This document shows, piece after piece, positions 18,159 through 28,351 of a DNA stretch of 64,000 nucleotides (position 1 is the stretch's first letter; each line of letters starts with the position of its first letter). A model generated the notes under the pieces. It searched no databases and had not been told where the DNA came from. It worked only from the letters and a program-made list of their open reading frames with translations. Source of the DNA: Candidatus Photodesmus katoptron Akat1 (lineage in GTDB: Bacteria; Pseudomonadota; Gammaproteobacteria; Enterobacterales; Vibrionaceae); NCBI RefSeq assembly GCF_000478685.1, contig NZ_AMSD01000001.1, positions 62,001 to 126,000 of the forward strand. Reading direction: 5' to 3'. The translations under genes were made by a program, and so were the position numbers.

Positions 18159-18224
18159 AACTAATCCTTATTAAGTAATCACTCTAAATAGCGTTCTTCT
18201 TATTTAAAATTGATAATTACTCTT

Positions 18225-19901
18225 CTACTCTTCTTGTTTAGCAGCTTTGAACGCGTCTGCCATCACATTTCTAGGAAATTCATATTTTTCAGTTTTATTT
18301 AATGTAGCCATTGCTTCTTGTTCTTCTTCTTCATCCTTAGCTTTAATAGAAAGATTAACCAATCGATTTTTACGATCAATACCTATACATTTAGCTTCAA
18401 TTTTATCACCAACGTTTAATATTAAGGAGATATCTTCAATACGGTCACGAGAAACCTCAGAAGAACGCATATATCCTTCAACACCGAGTATTAACTCAAC
18501 TGTAGCACCTTTACTATTGACTGAAGTGACAGTACCACTAACTAAAGTCCCTTTTTTATTCTCAGAAACATAAGTATTAAATGGATCACTTTCCATTTGT
18601 TTAATCCCTAGAGAAATCCGTTCACGTTCAGCATCTACTGCCAAAACTACTGCAGATATCTCTTCACCTTTTTTATAATTACGTACGGATTCTTCACCTG
18701 ACATAATCCATGAGATATCTGATAAATGAACTAAACCATCAATCCCACCATTAAGACCTATAAAAATACCAAAATCGGTAATCGATTTAATTTTTCCAGT
18801 AACTTTATCACCTTTAGCTTGTTGTTCAGAAAATAATTGCCATGGATTAAGTTTGCATTGTTTTAATCCTAATGAAATACGACGACGATCTTCATCAATT
18901 TCCAAAACCATTACTTCTACTTCATCACCTACGTTAACTACTTTAGATGGATGAATGTTCTTATTAGTCCAGTCCATCTCTGAAACATGAACTAATCCTT
19001 CAACACCTTCTTCTATTTCAACAAAACATCCATAATCCGTTAAATTTGTAACACGACCAATAAGCTTATGATTTTCTGGATAACGTTTTGAAATAGCTAA
19101 CCAAGGGTCTTCTCCAAGTTGTTTTAGCCCTAAAGAAACTCTAGTGCGTTCACGATCAAATTTCAGAACTTTTACTAGTATTTCATCTCCTATATTAACC
19201 ACTTCAGATGGATGTTTAACACGTTTCCATGCCATATCAGTAATATGCAACAGTCCGTCAACACCTCCAAGATCAACAAATACACCATAATCCGTTAAAT
19301 TTTTAACTATCCCTTTAACTTGAATCCCTTCTTGTAAACTTGCCAAAAATTCATCTCGCTCCACACTATGTTCAGATTCAATAACGGCACGTCGAGAAAC
19401 AACTATATTATTTCGTTTTTGATCTAATTTAATAACTTTAAATTCTAATTCTTTATTTTCAAGATGTGAAGTATCTCGAATTGGACGCACATCAACAAGA
19501 GAACCTGGAAGAAACGCTCGAATACTTCCTAGCTCAACGGTAAACCCCCCTTTAACTTTACCATTTATAATACCCAAAATAGTTTCGGATTTCTCATAAG
19601 CTTTCTCTAAAAGAATCCAAGCTTCATGACGCTTAGCCTTCTCTCTAGAAAGTTGGGTTTCTCCAAAACCATCTTCAACGGCATCTAAAGCTACATCGAT
19701 TACGCTGCCTACTTTAATTTCTAGTTCACCTGAGGAATTTTTAAATTCCTCTTCAGAAATAGCAGATTCAGATTTAAGACCAGCATCAACAAGAACAAAA
19801 CCATTTTCAATAGCTACTACAGTACCTTTTACAATACTACCCTGTTGAAATTCAGTTTCACTTAGAAACTCTTCAAATAATTGAGAAAAAGATTCATTCA
19901 T
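18225..19901 (-). CDS. rpsA: 30S ribosomal protein S1
   Basis: RNA-binding protein that loads structured mRNA onto the 30S subunit. The 558 aa have the full enteric length (557), with six S1/OB repeats. The first two bind the ribosome; later ones carry repeated [20 protein letters not shown] signatures, for example around residues 205-220 and 290-305. The start ATG 19901 has no strong Shine-Dalgarno, as in E. coli rpsA, where S1 regulates its own leader. It lies between cmk (113 bp upstream) and ihfB. Confidence 0.97.
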   Translation of the reverse strand: MNESFSQLFEEFLSETEFQQGSIVKGTVVAIENGFVLVDAGLKSESAISEEEFKNSSGELEIKVGSVIDVALDAVEDGFGETQLSREKAKRHEAWILLEKAYEKSETILGIINGKVKGGFTVELGSIRAFLPGSLVDVRPIRDTSHLENKELEFKVIKLDQKRNNIVVSRRAVIESEHSVERDEFLASLQEGIQVKGIVKNLTDYGVFVDLGGVDGLLHITDMAWKRVKHPSEVVNIGDEILVKVLKFDRERTRVSLGLKQLGEDPWLAISKRYPENHKLIGRVTNLTDYGCFVEIEEGVEGLVHVSEMDWTNKNIHPSKVVNVGDEVEVMVLEIDEDRRRISLGLKQCKLNPWQLFSEQQAKGDKVTGKIKSITDFGIFIGLNGGIDGLVHLSDISWIMSGEESVRNYKKGEEISAVVLAVDAERERISLGIKQMESDPFNTYVSENKKGTLVSGTVTSVNSKGATVELILGVEGYMRSSEVSRDRIEDISLILNVGDKIEAKCIGIDRKNRLVNLSIKAKDEEEEQEAMATLNKTEKYEFPRNVMADAFKAAKQEE

Positions 19902-19929
19902 TTATTTATATCTTTAATAAATTGAACAT

Positions 19930-19987
19930 CCAAGTGCATCCAGCACATGGGGTTATTAATCTTGCCAGTCTATAACATCCATGAGAC
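19930..19987 (-). promoter_or_regulatory. rpsA 5' leader hairpins with GGA loops
   Basis: On the minus strand, two hairpins precede the rpsA ATG. One (19968-19987) has stem GTCT/AGAC. The other (19930-19950) has an 8-position stem with one mismatch and loop TGGAT. Both loops expose GGA. The E. coli rpsA leader is known to use GGA-bearing hairpin loops instead of a canonical Shine-Dalgarno and to be repressed by S1. Fold and function here are inferred. Confidence 0.5.
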
Positions 19988-20014
19988 CAACGTATAACAT
20001 ATATAGAATGCCAA

Positions 20015-20686
20015 TTAAATAAAATTTAATTGGATATATTGTAATGATTTCTTCAATACTTCTTGCATACTCATAGCAGTGGAATCCAAACAAAAAGCTC
20101 CTTCAGCAGGATATAAAGGTGCTATAAGACGATTACGATCTCGATGATCCCGGTCACGAAGTTCATTTAAAAGACCGCTAAATTTAACATTCAATCCATG
20201 ACTTTGCAACTGCCTAAATCGCCTTTTTGCTCGTTCTTCAAGGGTTGCATCTAGAAAAATTTTAACTTTTGCTGATGGAAAAACTACTGTACCCATATCG
20301 CGACCATCAGCTACAAGCCCCTTCCCTTTTACAAATAAACGCTGCCTTTTTAATAATGCTTCACGAATTTTTGGTAATATTGATATTTTTGAGGCTGCTA
20401 ATCCTATTTCTTCTTTTCTTAGTTCCTTAGATATATCTTCACCTTCTAAGATTGTTTTAAGAAAATTATTTTTCAAAACAAACTGAACATCTAGACAGCT
20501 TGCTAAAGGAATAAGTGCTTTTTCAGTTTTTAATCCATGACGAATAGCCGCAATAGCCAGCGCACGATAAATTGCACCAGAATCTAGTAAATCAAAACCT
20601 AGCTGTTTAGACAATGAAAGACATAAAGTACCTTTCCCTACTCCGCTAGGTCCATCAACCGTAATGACTGGTGTTTTAAAAGACAT
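20015..20686 (-). CDS. cmk: cytidylate kinase
   Basis: Phosphorylates CMP and dCMP to diphosphates. The 223 aa show the P-loop [10 protein letters not shown] at about 11-20, the LDSGAIYR substrate segment, the [11 protein letters not shown] motif, and the RDHRDRNR lid region. It sits directly upstream of rpsA, a conserved pairing. The start ATG 20686 fits the family N-terminus. Confidence 0.95.
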   Translation of the reverse strand: MSFKTPVITVDGPSGVGKGTLCLSLSKQLGFDLLDSGAIYRALAIAAIRHGLKTEKALIPLASCLDVQFVLKNNFLKTILEGEDISKELRKEEIGLAASKISILPKIREALLKRQRLFVKGKGLVADGRDMGTVVFPSAKVKIFLDATLEERAKRRFRQLQSHGLNVKFSGLLNELRDRDHRDRNRLIAPLYPAEGAFCLDSTAMSMQEVLKKSLQYIQLNFI

Positions 20687-20767
20687 CTATAACTCCAATT
20701 TTTTAAAAATGGGGAAATAAAATTTGGAAAAATATTTTCAAATAAAAGTGTACATAGGGATATAAAT

Positions 20768-22624
20768 TTAACTATAATGCTCATCAAAATATTTAATATT
20801 GGTATTACTTCTTAAAATATGTAGCAAAGTATATAATTCTTGAACTGAATTGAATTCAATAAGCTGGTTTACAATAGTTTGATTAGATTTAGTATTAAAA
20901 GTGTTTTCTACACTATCTAAAGCAATAATGACTACATTTCCTGTAGCATCTTGAGCATAAGTATACACCGAATTTTGATGAACAGGTTTTTTCATGGAAA
21001 AAATTGTATTTGCAAATTCTGAAGTACGATTGACTTTTTTAACTTCACTAAATTTTAAACTTTCCTTTTCTAAAATAACATCTTCATCCGTATTTTTTAA
21101 AGAATCAACAAGTTTTTTTGCAAATATAGATGCTTTTTGTTTGGCTTGAATTTCAGAAAGTTTCATTATAATTTGATCACTAACTTGATCTAAGAGTAAT
21201 GGAACCTTATTTTTAAAATCTTCAACTCGAATAACTAATATATGTTCTGGATTTATTTCAATAACTTCAGAATTTAAACCCTCCTGTTTAATTTCTGGTT
21301 TTGAAATAACCTCTAGAACTATAGGTTTTTTTAAAATTTCAGGGTATTTATTCTCAGAAATAAAATCTGTAGTATACACTGGCTGATTGATTGATTGAGC
21401 TACTTCATTCAAAGAATAAGGAAATTCAAAAGCTAAATTTTCTAGTTGATGCTTAAGTTCATAAAAAGTATTAATTGCCTTTTGAGATTTTAATTCTTCT
21501 TTAACTTGATCAGAAACTTTTGAATAAGGTTTAGTAAAACTAGCTTTTACATCATCAAGTCTTATAATATGATAGCCAGTTTTAGATTGTATTAAACTAG
21601 AAATGTCTCCTATTGATTTTAAAGAAAAAACTGCTCTTTCAATCTCAGGATCTATTGTGTTACGTTGAATCCATTCTACATTAAATGTAGAAGACTCTTT
21701 GGGTGTTTTTTTTGCTATATTGGAAAAATTAGCACCTAAATTTAACTCTTCTAAAATTGAATATGCTATTTCTTGATTATTATCAGGAATAAAAATATGA
21801 CTTATTTTACGACTTTCTTCAGCAAAAAAAAGATTTATATTATCAAAATAATATTGTTTTGCTTCATCATCTGTAACTACAACATTCTTTTTTAATGATT
21901 CTAGAGATAATTCGATATAGGATAATTTTAATTTTTCAGGTTGACTATAAAATTCAGCATTTTCACTGTAGTATTGAAAAATTTCTTCTTCACTTAATGA
22001 AATATTATTTAGAAATTTTTCCATTCCTATTTCAATTATACGTACATTACGAATTTGGTTAATAAGTTTATTTTGTGCATTTATTTCACCAGGTAGTAAA
22101 AAATTACTCTCTTGTATGGCTGGAATTAATTGATTCTGAATCAGATAATCAATTCGTAAAGACTGTTCAAAATTTTCTACTGAAAAACCAGAGCGAAAAA
22201 GAGAACTCTTATAGAATTCAATATCAAATTTACCATCATATTGAAATTGTGGCATAGAAAGAATGAGTTCGCGAAGCTGAGAATCAGTTACCTGTAAACC
22301 CAAAGATTTTGAATATTTTTCAAGTAAAACTCTATTAACCATACGTTCCAAAATTGATTTACGAAAAGATTTAAGGTAGTCCAGGTCGGACAAAGTCTTA
22401 TAAAAACGTTGACCAAGTTCAGAACGCATAGTATCAAGTTCATTCTGATATCTTTTCTCTAGATCTGGGAAAGTAATTTTTACATCATCCACTTTTACCA
22501 CAACGTTTCTATTAATACTAATTAGATAATTTCCAATACTAGCAAATAAAAAGGAAGTAATCACTAAACCGATAACTATCTTAATAATAATCCTACTAAA
22601 AGGTAAGTCTGACCAATTTAGCAT
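20768..22624 (-). CDS. ppiD: periplasmic folding chaperone PpiD (peptidyl-prolyl isomerase family)
   Basis: Inner-membrane anchored chaperone at the SecYEG exit. The 618 aa contain one N-terminal transmembrane helix (about 12-33), a SurA-like N-domain, a parvulin domain (about 265-360, with SRKISHIFIP and TGYHIIRLDD) and a long C-terminal region. In PpiD the parvulin domain is usually weakly active or inactive. It follows lon on the same strand with a 251-bp gap where hupB would be expected. Confidence 0.92.
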   Translation of the reverse strand: MLNWSDLPFSRIIIKIVIGLVITSFLFASIGNYLISINRNVVVKVDDVKITFPDLEKRYQNELDTMRSELGQRFYKTLSDLDYLKSFRKSILERMVNRVLLEKYSKSLGLQVTDSQLRELILSMPQFQYDGKFDIEFYKSSLFRSGFSVENFEQSLRIDYLIQNQLIPAIQESNFLLPGEINAQNKLINQIRNVRIIEIGMEKFLNNISLSEEEIFQYYSENAEFYSQPEKLKLSYIELSLESLKKNVVVTDDEAKQYYFDNINLFFAEESRKISHIFIPDNNQEIAYSILEELNLGANFSNIAKKTPKESSTFNVEWIQRNTIDPEIERAVFSLKSIGDISSLIQSKTGYHIIRLDDVKASFTKPYSKVSDQVKEELKSQKAINTFYELKHQLENLAFEFPYSLNEVAQSINQPVYTTDFISENKYPEILKKPIVLEVISKPEIKQEGLNSEVIEINPEHILVIRVEDFKNKVPLLLDQVSDQIIMKLSEIQAKQKASIFAKKLVDSLKNTDEDVILEKESLKFSEVKKVNRTSEFANTIFSMKKPVHQNSVYTYAQDATGNVVIIALDSVENTFNTKSNQTIVNQLIEFNSVQELYTLLHILRSNTNIKYFDEHYS

Positions 22625-22706
22625 ACTTTAATTCCAGCAGTTATAATTCCTACCTTTAAATAGTTGCCTAATAATACAGTTACTTTTACTTTTTTGATAA
22701 ATACCT

Positions 22707-22781
22707 CTAGAATAAAAACAAATTTTTATAATGTCTAGTATAAATAGCAACCTGCTCTACTGATTGAGCTTTATTTACCAT
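22707..22781 (-). pseudogene. hupB: possible remnant of hupB (HU-beta)
   Basis: In the gap where hupB normally sits between lon and ppiD, a 24-codon reading frame begins M-VNKAQSVEQVAIYTRHYKN. Its start resembles the HU-beta start MNKSQLIDKIA. No HU signature (GFGTF, GRNPQTG) survives, and the rest of the 251-bp gap shows no HU similarity I can trust. The resemblance covers about ten residues, so chance is a real alternative. Confidence 0.3.
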
Positions 22782-22875
22782 AACTATTTTTTCATTTAAT
22801 TGAAATATATTATTTTTAAAATTAAAATAATCAGTTTAAAATCTGGAATAAGTTTCGTTCTCTCTAAATTTCAAC

Positions 22876-25215
22876 TCAAAAAGAAAATGGATCTTGTTCG
22901 AGTGCAACTTTTAATACCTCATCGATTGATTTCATTGGAAGAATTGTAAGCTCAGAAGTTATATTATCTGGGATTTCTTCCAAATCACGTTCATTATCTT
23001 TTGGAATTAAAACATTAGTAATACCACCACGCCGAGCTGCTAAAAGCTTTTCTTTTAAACCACCAATAGGCAAAATTTTTCCACGCAAAGTAATTTCACC
23101 TGTCATAGCTACTTTCGCTTTCACTGGGTTATTTGTTAGACTAGAGACGAGAGCAGTACATACTGCAATTCCTGCACTAGGTCCATCTTTTGGTGTCGCT
23201 CCTTCTGGAACATGAACATGAATATCATGTTTCTCATAGAAGTTATTTTTAATGCCTAATTTATTTGCTCGGGCACGAACTACAGTTATAGCTGCTTGAA
23301 TGGATTCCTGCATTACATCACCAAGGGAACCTGTCTGAGTTAATTTTCCTTTTCCAGACATAACCTCTGTTTCGATAGTCAACAAATCACCACCAATTTG
23401 TGTCCAAGCTAATCCTGTAACTTGACCAACACGGCTGCTATTATCAATCTTACCAAAATCATAACGCCAAACGCCTAAGTAATTTTTTAGGTTATCTATA
23501 TTAACTAATACAACAGAGTTTGATTTTCCATTAATTAAAATGCTTTTAACTACTTTGCGGCAAATTTTAGAAATTTCTCTCTCTAAAGCACGCACACCAG
23601 CTTCACGGGTATAGTAGCGAATAATACCAATAATTGCAGAATCTTCAATTTTAATTTCATGAGATTTTAAAGCATTACGTTGAATTTGTTTATCAATTAA
23701 ATGTCGCTTAGCAATATTTAATTTTTCGTCTTCAGTATAACCAGATAAACGAATTACTTCCATACGATCTAATAATGGACTTGGTAAATCCATTGAGTTA
23801 GATGTAGCTACAAACATCACGTCTGATAGATCATAATCAACTTCTAAATAATGATCATTAAATGCATTGTTTTGTTCTGGATCTAATACTTCTAAAAGAG
23901 CTGATGAGGGATCACCTCTCATATCAGAAGAGATTTTATCAATTTCATCTAAAAGAAATAATGGATTTTTAACTCCAACTTTAGACATTTTTTGAATTAA
24001 TTTACCGGGAAGAGAACCAATATACGTACGTCTATGACCTCTGATTTCTGCCTCATCACGCATACCACCTAAGGCCATACGTGTGTATTTACGACCGGTT
24101 GCAGTAGCAATTGATCGACCTAAAGAGGTTTTACCGACACCTGGAGGGCCGACAAGACAAAGAATTGGTCCTTTTAATTTATTAATACGATTTTGTACTG
24201 CAAGATATTCAAGAATACGTTCTTTTACTCGTTCAAGACCGTAATGATCTTCATTAAGAATTTCCTCAGCTTTAGCTAGATTTTTTTTAACTTTTGAACG
24301 TTTTTTCCAAGGAACAGTAACCATCCAATCAATATAGCTACGAACAACTGTTGCTTCAGCTGACATAGGAGACATCATTTTAAGTTTTTGTAATTCTTGG
24401 TGTGTCTTTTCATGGGCTTCTTTAGACATTTTTGCTTTTTCTATTCTTTGCTTCAGAGTTTCAAATTCATCTGGTGCATCATCCATTTCACCAAGCTCTC
24501 TCTGAATTGCTTTCATTTGTTCATTTAAATAATATTCTCGTTGTGATTTCTCCATTTGCTTCTTAACGCGTCCACGGATCCGGTTTTCCATCTGAAGCAT
24601 ATCTATCTCTGATTCCATTTGTTGCATTAAAAATTCTAAACGTTTTGTTACATCAAGAATTTCAAGAACTTGTTGTTTATCTACAAGCTTAAGTGGCATA
24701 TATGCTGCGATAGTATCAGCTAAGCGTGCACCTTCATCAATTCCATTTAAAGATGTTAAAACTTCTGGAGGAATTTTTTTATTTAGCTTAATAAAAACTT
24801 CAAATTGATTAATCGCACTACGAATAACTACTTCTTGTTCTTTATCATCCTCAAGTTCAGTAGTTTGAAGTAGCTCTATTGAGGCTAAGAAAAAATCATT
24901 TTCTTTAAACTGTTTAATCTTAGCTCTTTGTTGACCCTCAACTAAAACTTTTACTGTACCATCCGGCAATTTTAATAGTTGTAAAATTGTGGCTACCGTT
25001 CCTACATCAAATAAATCATCTTGAGTCGGTTTATCAGTTTCAGCTGTTTTTTGAGCTACAAGGAGAGCTTGTTTGTTCTTATCCATCGCTGCTTCTAAGC
25101 AACTAATAGAAGTCTCACGAGCAACAAATAATGGGATAACCATATGAGGATAAACCACCAAATCACGCAAAGGCAGTACAGGGATCTCGATACGCTCGGA
25201 ACATTCCAAGTTCAT
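22876..25215 (-). CDS. lon: ATP-dependent protease Lon
   Basis: Cytoplasmic AAA+ serine-lysine protease for damaged and regulatory proteins. The 779 aa (E. coli 784) include an N-terminal substrate-binding domain with coiled coil, Walker A GPPGVGKTS, Walker B LLDEIDK, and the catalytic dyad Ser680 (KDGPSAG) and Lys723. It lies downstream of clpX after a terminator-like hairpin, so it probably has its own promoter. All key residues are intact. Confidence 0.97.
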   Translation of the reverse strand: MNLECSERIEIPVLPLRDLVVYPHMVIPLFVARETSISCLEAAMDKNKQALLVAQKTAETDKPTQDDLFDVGTVATILQLLKLPDGTVKVLVEGQQRAKIKQFKENDFFLASIELLQTTELEDDKEQEVVIRSAINQFEVFIKLNKKIPPEVLTSLNGIDEGARLADTIAAYMPLKLVDKQQVLEILDVTKRLEFLMQQMESEIDMLQMENRIRGRVKKQMEKSQREYYLNEQMKAIQRELGEMDDAPDEFETLKQRIEKAKMSKEAHEKTHQELQKLKMMSPMSAEATVVRSYIDWMVTVPWKKRSKVKKNLAKAEEILNEDHYGLERVKERILEYLAVQNRINKLKGPILCLVGPPGVGKTSLGRSIATATGRKYTRMALGGMRDEAEIRGHRRTYIGSLPGKLIQKMSKVGVKNPLFLLDEIDKISSDMRGDPSSALLEVLDPEQNNAFNDHYLEVDYDLSDVMFVATSNSMDLPSPLLDRMEVIRLSGYTEDEKLNIAKRHLIDKQIQRNALKSHEIKIEDSAIIGIIRYYTREAGVRALEREISKICRKVVKSILINGKSNSVVLVNIDNLKNYLGVWRYDFGKIDNSSRVGQVTGLAWTQIGGDLLTIETEVMSGKGKLTQTGSLGDVMQESIQAAITVVRARANKLGIKNNFYEKHDIHVHVPEGATPKDGPSAGIAVCTALVSSLTNNPVKAKVAMTGEITLRGKILPIGGLKEKLLAARRGGITNVLIPKDNERDLEEIPDNITSELTILPMKSIDEVLKVALEQDPFSF

Positions 25216-25249
25216 ATATTTTTCTTCTCTTTAATTGATATTTAATAAA

Positions 25250-25272
25250 AAGGAGGAATTTAAAACCTCCTT
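25250..25272 (-). terminator. Rho-independent terminator between clpX and lon
   Basis: The stem AAGGAGG/CCTCCTT (7 bp) has a 9-nt AT loop and T-rich sequence after it on both strands (TTTTTATT on the minus strand). It lies 10 bp after the clpX stop and about 35 bp before the lon start. The GGAGG strand of the hairpin is a purine-rich sequence that could mimic a ribosome site, but no start codon follows at the right distance. Confidence 0.75.
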
Positions 25273-25282
25273 TTTTTGAGAC

Positions 25283-26569
25283 TTATTCGGCAGTTGCTGT
25301 TTGGTGAGCTGAATGGCTATAAATCAATATAGGTTCAGCCTCACCATTTACAACTGTATCATCAATGATAACTTTACTAACATCTGTTACCGATGGCAAT
25401 TGATACATTGTTTCTAGTAAAATATTTTCTAGAATTGAGCGCAAACCACGGGCTCCTATTTTACGAGACATTGCTTTTCTAGCAATAGCTCGCAATGCAT
25501 TTTTACGAAATTCAAGCACTACATCTTCAAATTTAAGAAGTGCAGAATATTGCTTGATAAGTGCATTCTTCGGCTCGCATAAAATTTGAATTAGAGCATT
25601 TTCATTTAATTCCGTCAATGTTGTTGTTACTGGAAGTCTTCCAACAAATTCTGGAATAAGACCGTATTTAACTAAATCTTCAGGCTGCACTTGTGCAAAT
25701 AATTCATCAACTGTTTTTACCATTTCATCTTTTGAGCGAGATTCAGGTCCAAATCCAATATTTGAACCAGTTATAACACGTTTTTCAATAATTTTATGCA
25801 ATCCAGCAAATGCACCTGCGCAAATAAATAATATTTTAGACGTGTTAACTCGAAGAAACTCTTGCTGAGGATGTTTTCGACCTCCCTGTGGTGGTACTGA
25901 AGCTACTGTTCCTTCAATAAGCTTTAAAAGTGCTTGTTGAACACCTTCTCCTGATACATCACGAGTAATTGAAAGATTTTCAGCCTTACGAGAGATTTTA
26001 TCAATTTCATCAATATATACAATACCAAGCTCTGCTTTTGATACATCATAATCACATTTTTGCAATAGTTTTTGAATAATATTTTCAACATCCTCTCCAA
26101 CATAACCGGCCTCTGTTAATGTTGTTGCATCTGCTATAGCAAAAGGAACATCTAAAAAACGAGCTAATGTTTCCGCAAGCAAGGTTTTCCCACTTCCTGT
26201 AGGACCAATAAGTAGGATATTACTTTTCCCTAATTCTATTCCATCTGGGATGATTTCAGAATTTTGTAAACGCTTATAATGGTTATAAACTGCAACGGAG
26301 AGCACTTTTTTAGCATAACTTTGACCAATAACATAATCATTGAGATATCCGCAAATCTCTTCAGGAGTAGGTAAAGCTTTAGGTTGTTTTTTATTAGTTA
26401 AAACTTCTTTAATTTCTTCAGAAATAATTTCATTACAAAGTTCAACACACTCATCACAGATGTAAACTGAAGGCCCTGCTATTAACTTACGAACTTCATT
26501 CTGGTTTTTTTTACAGAAAGAACAATATAGCAGCTTCTTGCTATTGCCATTTTTGTTATTATCTGTCAT
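25283..26569 (-). CDS. clpX: ClpX, AAA+ unfoldase of the Clp protease
   Basis: Unfolds substrates and feeds them to ClpP, and also acts alone as a chaperone. The 428 aa contain the N-terminal zinc finger (C16, C19, C38, C41), Walker A GPTGSGKT, Walker B VYIDEIDK and the sensor region. The IGF loop that docks onto ClpP is present (SNIGFGPES). clpP, normally immediately upstream, is missing; the 227-bp gap to tig shows no clpP-like frame. The preserved IGF loop suggests ClpP exists elsewhere or was lost recently. Confidence 0.97.
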   Translation of the reverse strand: MTDNNKNGNSKKLLYCSFCKKNQNEVRKLIAGPSVYICDECVELCNEIISEEIKEVLTNKKQPKALPTPEEICGYLNDYVIGQSYAKKVLSVAVYNHYKRLQNSEIIPDGIELGKSNILLIGPTGSGKTLLAETLARFLDVPFAIADATTLTEAGYVGEDVENIIQKLLQKCDYDVSKAELGIVYIDEIDKISRKAENLSITRDVSGEGVQQALLKLIEGTVASVPPQGGRKHPQQEFLRVNTSKILFICAGAFAGLHKIIEKRVITGSNIGFGPESRSKDEMVKTVDELFAQVQPEDLVKYGLIPEFVGRLPVTTTLTELNENALIQILCEPKNALIKQYSALLKFEDVVLEFRKNALRAIARKAMSRKIGARGLRSILENILLETMYQLPSVTDVSKVIIDDTVVNGEAEPILIYSHSAHQTATAE

Positions 26570-26600
26570 TCGCTAAACTCTCCTGGTTTTGTTTTATAGT

Positions 26601-26629
26601 GTATTAATATTGAAAAATATAAGTGTCAA
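26601..26629 (-). promoter_or_regulatory. possible clpX promoter in the former clpP gap
   Basis: On the minus strand an exact TTGACA is followed after 17 bp by TAATAC, a weak -10. A good Shine-Dalgarno AGGAG lies 8 bp before the clpX ATG. The -10 matches consensus at only 3 positions; a TATAA a few bases downstream is an alternative. Confidence 0.4.
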
Positions 26630-26796
26630 CAAGCAATATAAAAAAGAAGAATGTAACTTGAAAAAGCCTATAAGTAAAATAACTCAAAATCTATTTTTAA
26701 ATACAAATCATTTATATTTATAAAAACGATATACTATTAACAATAAGATTTATTAACTAAAGAACAATCCTTTTCTGTTAAAGAGTAATATCCTTT

Positions 26797-28104
26797 TTAC
26801 CTATTCATTATCTGATTAAAAGATATATTTTTATTCAATACAGTTGCTTTAGTTAGGATAAATTCAATAACTTGCTCTTCAAGAGCAAGATTATGTATAT
26901 TAGCCATGATCTGTTCATTATTTTTGTAGTGATTAATAATTTTTAATGGATTTTCATAGGCTATTGATAGTTCTTCCATCAAGGTCTGCACTTTTTGTTT
27001 ATCAACTTTAAGCTCTTCAGATTTTATTACTTCAGAAAGAATAAGAGCACTAATTACTCGACGTTTTGCTTTATTTTCCAAAAATTTAATTGGTAATTTA
27101 TCTACTGATACTGTATTATTTTCATTGGAATTGCCAGATATGAGATGATGACGAAGAAAAGACACTTCCTTATCAACAAGAACTTTAGGTAGCATATTGA
27201 GTTCATTAGTAGCCATCAAACCATCAACAATTTGTTCTTTAATAGACTCTTTAATTGCTTGTTTCAGTTCGCGTTTCATATTTTTATACACTTCAATTTT
27301 TAAAGCTTCTAAACCTCCATTTAGGATACCAAACTTAGAAAAAAATGCACTGTTCATTTCTGGAAGTTTACATGCTTCTACTTTTTTTATTTTAATCTGA
27401 AATTTAGCTTTTTCACATTTAAGATTTGAGTCTTCTAAAAAATGCTCTGCAGGAAGACTAGTTTCAATATTAAATGTCATTCCTGCTTTTTTACCAATTA
27501 TATTTTCTCCTAAATTAGGAATTCTATGATCTATACCTATTTCAACTGAAAAATTCTTAATTTTATTATCTTCAATCTCTTGATTGTCAATAAATCTTAT
27601 ACAATCAATGATTGCTCGATTACCTTTTTCAGCAACAGTGTTAATTTCAACCCAATCAGCCTGCTGCCTGCGCAAAGTATAAATCATTTCTTCAATATCT
27701 GAATCTTGAATTTTAACTATAGGTTTCTCAATAAGAATACTATTTAATTTTTTAAGATCAATTTTTGGGCAAATCTCAAAGGTAGCCATAAATACTAATG
27801 GTACACCTTTTTTATCTGTTATAGGAAAAAATATAGGTGAACTAACAGGATTCATTTTTTCTTTTATTACAGCTTCTAGAAAATAATGTTGCATAGCTTT
27901 ATCAATTACATCTTGACGTATTGCTTTTCCATATATTCTATCAACTAACTTAATTGGAACCTTTCCTTGACGAAATCCATTAAAATGGCGTTTTTTGGTA
28001 ATATCGTGTAATTTAGCTATGACTGCATTTTCAATATCAGAACTTGGAACAGTAATATTTAGACGACGCTTTAAAGCTCCTAGAATTTCTGTGGTAACTT
28101 GCAT
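26797..28104 (-). CDS. tig: trigger factor
   Basis: Ribosome-bound chaperone at the polypeptide exit tunnel. The 435 aa show the N-terminal ribosome-docking motif GFRQGKVP (residues about 43-50), a divergent FKBP-like prolyl isomerase domain (about 150-240) and a helical C-terminal arm domain. It heads the tig-clpX-lon-ppiD series. The sequence is fairly diverged in the PPIase domain, as is common in reduced genomes, but the frame is intact. Confidence 0.95.
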   Translation of the reverse strand: MQVTTEILGALKRRLNITVPSSDIENAVIAKLHDITKKRHFNGFRQGKVPIKLVDRIYGKAIRQDVIDKAMQHYFLEAVIKEKMNPVSSPIFFPITDKKGVPLVFMATFEICPKIDLKKLNSILIEKPIVKIQDSDIEEMIYTLRRQQADWVEINTVAEKGNRAIIDCIRFIDNQEIEDNKIKNFSVEIGIDHRIPNLGENIIGKKAGMTFNIETSLPAEHFLEDSNLKCEKAKFQIKIKKVEACKLPEMNSAFFSKFGILNGGLEALKIEVYKNMKRELKQAIKESIKEQIVDGLMATNELNMLPKVLVDKEVSFLRHHLISGNSNENNTVSVDKLPIKFLENKAKRRVISALILSEVIKSEELKVDKQKVQTLMEELSIAYENPLKIINHYKNNEQIMANIHNLALEEQVIEFILTKATVLNKNISFNQIMNR

Positions 28105-28351
28105 TATTTTAGAACCTCAAAAATAGTTCAGTAATTCAATTATATTATCTATTTTAACATGTTATGCGTAATCCTACGTATTCTACTTAAAAAGTAATAC
28201 AATTAAATTTGAATTATTTGATAATATATTAAACGTTCCAAGTAGAACTTTTCTTTTTAATGATGATCTTAAATTAACGCATAATTAATTAAACAAGATC
28301 AAAATTGTTTTACTTCTTGGTGAGTATTTTAAGCAAGCTTTAAAAGCTTTT

